Source of the DNA: Pseudothauera nasutitermitis
GTDB lineage: Bacteria; Pseudomonadota; Gammaproteobacteria; Burkholderiales; Rhodocyclaceae
Assembly (NCBI RefSeq): GCF_004801295.1
Contig: NZ_SSOC01000001.1
Coordinates: 791,589 to 855,588, forward strand
DNA length: 64,000 nucleotides
Direction of reading: 5' to 3'
This document shows, in pieces, positions 63,526 through 64,000 of this stretch (position 1 is the first letter of the stretch; each line of letters opens with the position of its first letter). A model generated the notes under the pieces. That model was not told where the DNA came from. It did not search any database and saw nothing but the letters and a program-made list of their open reading frames with translations. Both the position numbers and the translations under genes were made by a program.

Positions 63526-64000
63526 TGGCGCTGAAACATGACGCACAGGGGTTCCTGGTAGGCGACCCCATCGACCTGAGCAAGGCGGTTGCCGACTGGG
63601 CCGCCATCCGCGACGACGTGCGCGCGATTCGCCAAGCGGTACTCGGCATCGAAAGCGCGCTGAACCGGGCCGCGCCCGAGGCGCGCGCCAGCGTGCCCGC
63701 GACGCCCGGCCGGGGCGCCGGCCTGGAGGAAGCCGACCCGACGGTCAAGGCGTTCAACGAGGTGGCCCAGCCGATGGCGCGGGACGCGCGCCAGGGCGCC
63801 GACACCTCGCGCGCACCGCAGAACCCGCAGGCCGTCCCCGCCCGCCAAGCCCTGACCGGGCAGCCGGCCCAGGCCGCGCGACGCGAGCGCCAGATTCCGG
63901 TGCTGCTGAGCGCGCCTGCCGTGCCGCAGACCGGCGGCGCCGGCGGCATTGCCGCCCGCCGCGACACCGAGAGCGCCGCCGCCGTCACCCGCGCCGTGGC
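63525..64000 (+). CDS. Hypothetical tail protein, 3' end cut by window edge
   Basis: Start MALKHDAQGFLVGDPIDLSK shares a base with the previous stop (TGATG). At least 158 codons are open. A short helical region with VRAIRQAVLGIESALNRA is followed by a disordered Ala/Pro/Arg-rich stretch and GGAGGIAARRDTESAAAVTR near the edge. Could be the start of a tape measure or tail-lysozyme protein; the rest is outside. Confidence 0.5.
   Translation, partial: MALKHDAQGFLVGDPIDLSKAVADWAAIRDDVRAIRQAVLGIESALNRAAPEARASVPATPGRGAGLEEADPTVKAFNEVAQPMARDARQGADTSRAPQNPQAVPARQALTGQPAQAARRERQIPVLLSAPAVPQTGGAGGIAARRDTESAAAVTRAV

Noticed and set aside
1..64000. tRNA genes, CRISPR arrays, insertion sequences or toxin-antitoxin pairs
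   Set aside because: No cloverleaf-like segment, regularly spaced repeat array, transposase or toxin-antitoxin pair was seen by reading; a tRNAscan and IS search would be needed to exclude small ones.

Overview
The window looks like part of a temperate, high-GC (roughly two-thirds G+C) tailed bacteriophage with a contractile tail. The host is probably a beta- or gammaproteobacterium such as Bordetella, Achromobacter, Burkholderia or Pseudomonas; this is inferred from base composition and protein families and is not proven by the sequence. A gene is cut at each edge (a cytosine methyltransferase on the left, a tail-region protein on the right), so the element is longer than 64 kb. No integrase, attachment site, tRNA, CRISPR array or insertion sequence was seen.

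Layout. (1) 1-17510, minus strand: a tightly packed leftward early operon with many ATGA overlaps. It encodes a long-leader first gene, a C-type-lectin-like protein, an exonuclease/annealing-protein pair (YqaJ type plus a probable single-strand annealing protein), a protein with a MazZ-like dATP/dGTP pyrophosphohydrolase domain, a DUF2303/partner pair, a radical-SAM-like Gp37/Gp68 protein, many small unknowns, SSB and a DNA cytosine methyltransferase. Three junctions carry pairs of GC-rich hairpins. (2) 17511-18100: a leader of about 530 nt with a near-perfect rrn-type boxA, behind a strong promoter (PL) covered by two operators. (3) 18093-21000: a lambda-like immunity region with a terminator, a plus-strand membrane protein, a cI-like repressor operon carrying an LprI-domain secreted protein and two small unknown proteins, and a three-operator right control region with divergent promoters. 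(4) 20999-32339, plus strand: Cro-like protein, HNH-type genes, CII-like regulator, a DNA methyltransferase, a replication initiator with an embedded iteron origin, a DnaC-like loader, Ref- and DUF1064-type nucleases, an XRE regulator and terminase small and large subunits separated by a membrane protein. (5) 32354-64000, plus strand: probable head protease/scaffold, capsid, sheath, tail tube, lysis genes, hub, spike, PAAR tip, then a defence-against-restriction block (DarA_N-like protein, a 1603-residue polyvalent protein, a 2151-residue DarB-like methyltransferase-helicase), the portal protein and further tail proteins.

How it seems to work. One 15-bp palindrome (ACTAGC-CGC-GCTAGT and variants) controls both early promoters, as in lambda. 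Leftward transcription probably depends on antitermination (boxA, then intra-operon hairpins). The structural region contains seven clear copies, and one degenerate copy, of a two-part element with invariant spacing: GGAAAAC, 28 nt, then a TAnnnT -10 hexamer and no -35. I interpret these as activator-dependent late promoters; at least two place the predicted transcription start on the start codon, as do both immunity promoters, suggesting leaderless messages. These late promoters, the lambda-like operators and the iteron origin are the observations most worth testing.
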